This document shows positions 62,802 through 64,000 of a DNA stretch of 64,000 nucleotides, one piece after another (the first letter of the stretch is position 1; the number at the start of each line of letters is the position of its first letter). The DNA is from Rubrivivax sp. GTDB lineage: Bacteria > Pseudomonadota > Gammaproteobacteria > Burkholderiales > Burkholderiaceae_C. Location: NCBI GenBank assembly GCA_022843905.1, contig JALHMT010000012.1, positions 62,001 through 126,000 of the forward strand, read 5' to 3'. The notes below the pieces were generated by a model. It ran no database searches, had not been told where the DNA came from, and saw only the letters and a list, made by a program, of their open reading frames with translations. The position numbers and the translations under genes are program-made.

Positions 62802-64000
62802 TCATAGTCGGTCGACTTCCTGCAGTGCGGCCTGTGCATCGACAAGGCCCCATCCCACCGCGATGTTCGGCTGGCCGACCGCTGGCACACCGAAGGCATT
62901 GCGTCCGCTCTCCACCGCTGTCGAAGCACGCTGCAGGCAGTGTTTGACTTGCGCAGGCGACAGGGTCAGGCCGCGGCCGGCCGCATGCTGGGTCATCAGC
63001 GCGACGACACCAGCAACCTGCGCGGTGGCGCTGCTGGTGCCACTGTCGTAGATCCAGCCATCGTCAATGCGGGTTTCGTCCTTGTCCGGGAAAGAAAACC
63101 CGTGTGACGACACATCGGCAAACGAACCCGGCGGCACGGGCAGTGGCAGGTAAATGCCTCGCGGTGCCAGGCCACATAGGCCACTGACGTCGGGCACGTT
63201 GCGGTCTGCGCTCAGATCGCTCCTGAAGCCGCTGGCGTAGTCGCTGGCTTGAAGGGAGCCGGATGCCGGGTCGGCGTACACGCCGCCGACAGCAAGCACC
63301 AACGGATCGCTGGCGGGCCAGAAACGTTCGCCGTTGCCGGCGGCAAAGATCATCGTGGCGCCGTCCTCTTCGATCACCGAGCGTATGCTCAGCTGCAGAG
63401 TACTGAAGGTCTGCTCGTCGGGCCAGCCCCACGAGCAGGAAATGATGCGGGCGCCGTCGTCGGCCGCACGCTCGATGGCCCCCGATGGGTCGTCCTTCCG
63501 GTAGCCGCGCAGACGGCACCCGGGTGCGACATTCAGGATGCTCCAGGCCATGGCCGTGCCGTGACCGGAGTCGTCCGGCGCCGCATCGACGGCCTTAAAG
63601 TCGAAGTTGCCCTGCTTGAATACCGGGTGATCAACAAAAAAGCCGGTGTCGATTACGGCTACCGGAACCCCGGCGCCGTCTCGGGCCAGTCCGGCGATTC
63701 CCAGGCACTTCCTCAGCGCACCGGCGTCGAGCACAGGGTAGTTGACCGGCGGCGGGACGGCGGCGATCGACGGGCGCGGTGGTGGCACGAACACGATGTC
63801 GTCGATCGAGGGGTGGATGTGCAGGCCCGGCACGGCGATAGACTGTCGCGGCGCCACGAACAGGTCCTCGGGCTCGGGTGCTTCCAGGGCTGCCGAGAAC
63901 ATGCGCAAGGCCCTGTCTACTGGCGCTCGCCTGGCCACGCCTACGGCCAAGGCCACCTTGAATAGGTCACTGACCAATCGAGCAGATGCTGTCGCGGTGA
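62802..64000 (-). CDS. subtilisin-like serine protease (S8), 5' end beyond the window
   Basis: At least 391 residues from a TTG at 63977, but the frame stays open to the right edge and no ATG is present, so the true start lies beyond. Catalytic residues are D110 in VAVIDTGFF, H139 in SGHGTAMA, oxyanion N215 in FAAGNGERF and S315 in SGTSSATAQ. The protease core begins near residue 85, and the N-terminal 80 residues lack the usual propeptide fold; the small protein encoded next may supply it. No membrane anchor or signal sequence is visible in the part shown. Confidence 0.88.
   Translation of the reverse strand, partial: TATASARLVSDLFKVALAVGVARRAPVDRALRMFSAALEAPEPEDLFVAPRQSIAVPGLHIHPSIDDIVFVPPPRPSIAAVPPPVNYPVLDAGALRKCLGIAGLARDGAGVPVAVIDTGFFVDHPVFKQGNFDFKAVDAAPDDSGHGTAMAWSILNVAPGCRLRGYRKDDPSGAIERAADDGARIISCSWGWPDEQTFSTLQLSIRSVIEEDGATMIFAAGNGERFWPASDPLVLAVGGVYADPASGSLQASDYASGFRSDLSADRNVPDVSGLCGLAPRGIYLPLPVPPGSFADVSSHGFSFPDKDETRIDDGWIYDSGTSSATAQVAGVVALMTQHAAGRGLTLSPAQVKHCLQRASTAVESGRNAFGVPAVGQPNIAVGWGLVDAQAALQEVDRL

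Overview
The window is about 64 kb of GC-rich DNA, around two thirds G+C except for one stretch near 58.3-61 kb. Gene content points to a beta-proteobacterium of the order Burkholderiales, in or near the Rubrivivax/Leptothrix/Ideonella group. Evidence for this is three Bug-type (TctC) solute receptors, a TctCBA transporter with a TctDE-like two-component system, a gentisate operon, PEP-CTERM surface protein sorting, and many two-component systems. This placement is inferred from gene families; no rRNA or tRNA gene was found.

Layout. 0-4 kb: a leftward catabolic operon encoding both E1 subunits of a 2-oxoacid dehydrogenase, a free-standing lipoyl domain, a class III aminotransferase and the start of a possible arylsulfotransferase; no E2 or E3 is present. 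4.2-8.7 kb: a wrecked TonB receptor, then an IclR regulator and the gentisate route for 3-hydroxybenzoate (hydroxylase, ring-cleavage dioxygenase, fumarylpyruvate hydrolase). 8.7-15.4 kb: a broken DUF202 gene and a tricarboxylate transport locus (tctA, tctB, receptor, second receptor, sensor, regulator). 15.4-24.7 kb: methyltransferase, cyclase/TPR remnant, HipA-like kinase with its own helix-turn-helix, an old yellow enzyme, a CorA channel, a D-aminoacylase and a Kef-type antiporter. 24.9-30.4 kb: histidine kinase, ArsA ATPase with a small partner, DUF302 protein and a polyamine-type binding protein. 30.5-40.6 kb: a cyclase/AAA/TPR signalling protein with a flavin oxidase, a UPF0114 protein, a VWA protein, and a tartrate/malate dehydrogenase locus with its own Bug receptor and LysR regulator.

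40.6-44.3 kb is the most unusual block: a tightly packed four-gene operon with a secreted metallo-beta-lactamase-fold enzyme ending in a dockerin-like calcium loop, a cohesin-like PEP-CTERM protein, a lipoprotein and a bitopic GspC-like protein. It looks like a small surface-assembly system. 44.3-56.4 kb: IS remnant, nitroreductase, cyclic-nucleotide-binding protein, D-threonine aldolase-type enzyme, a two-component system next to an alpha/beta hydrolase, flavin reductase, a winged-helix/TPR regulator, a hybrid histidine kinase and an orphan MazE/AbrB-like fragment. 56.5-64 kb: a DUF3137-like membrane protein, a low-GC membrane pentapeptide-repeat protein that looks acquired, a secreted coiled-coil protein, and a subtilisin-like protease followed by a separate small protein that resembles a detached protease propeptide. 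The protease frame is open through the right edge.

Many genes start with GTG, and several gene pairs overlap by a few bases, so operons are compact. At least five broken genes (TonB receptor, DUF202, TPR fragment, transposase, an 80-residue C-terminal stub) mark decayed junctions.
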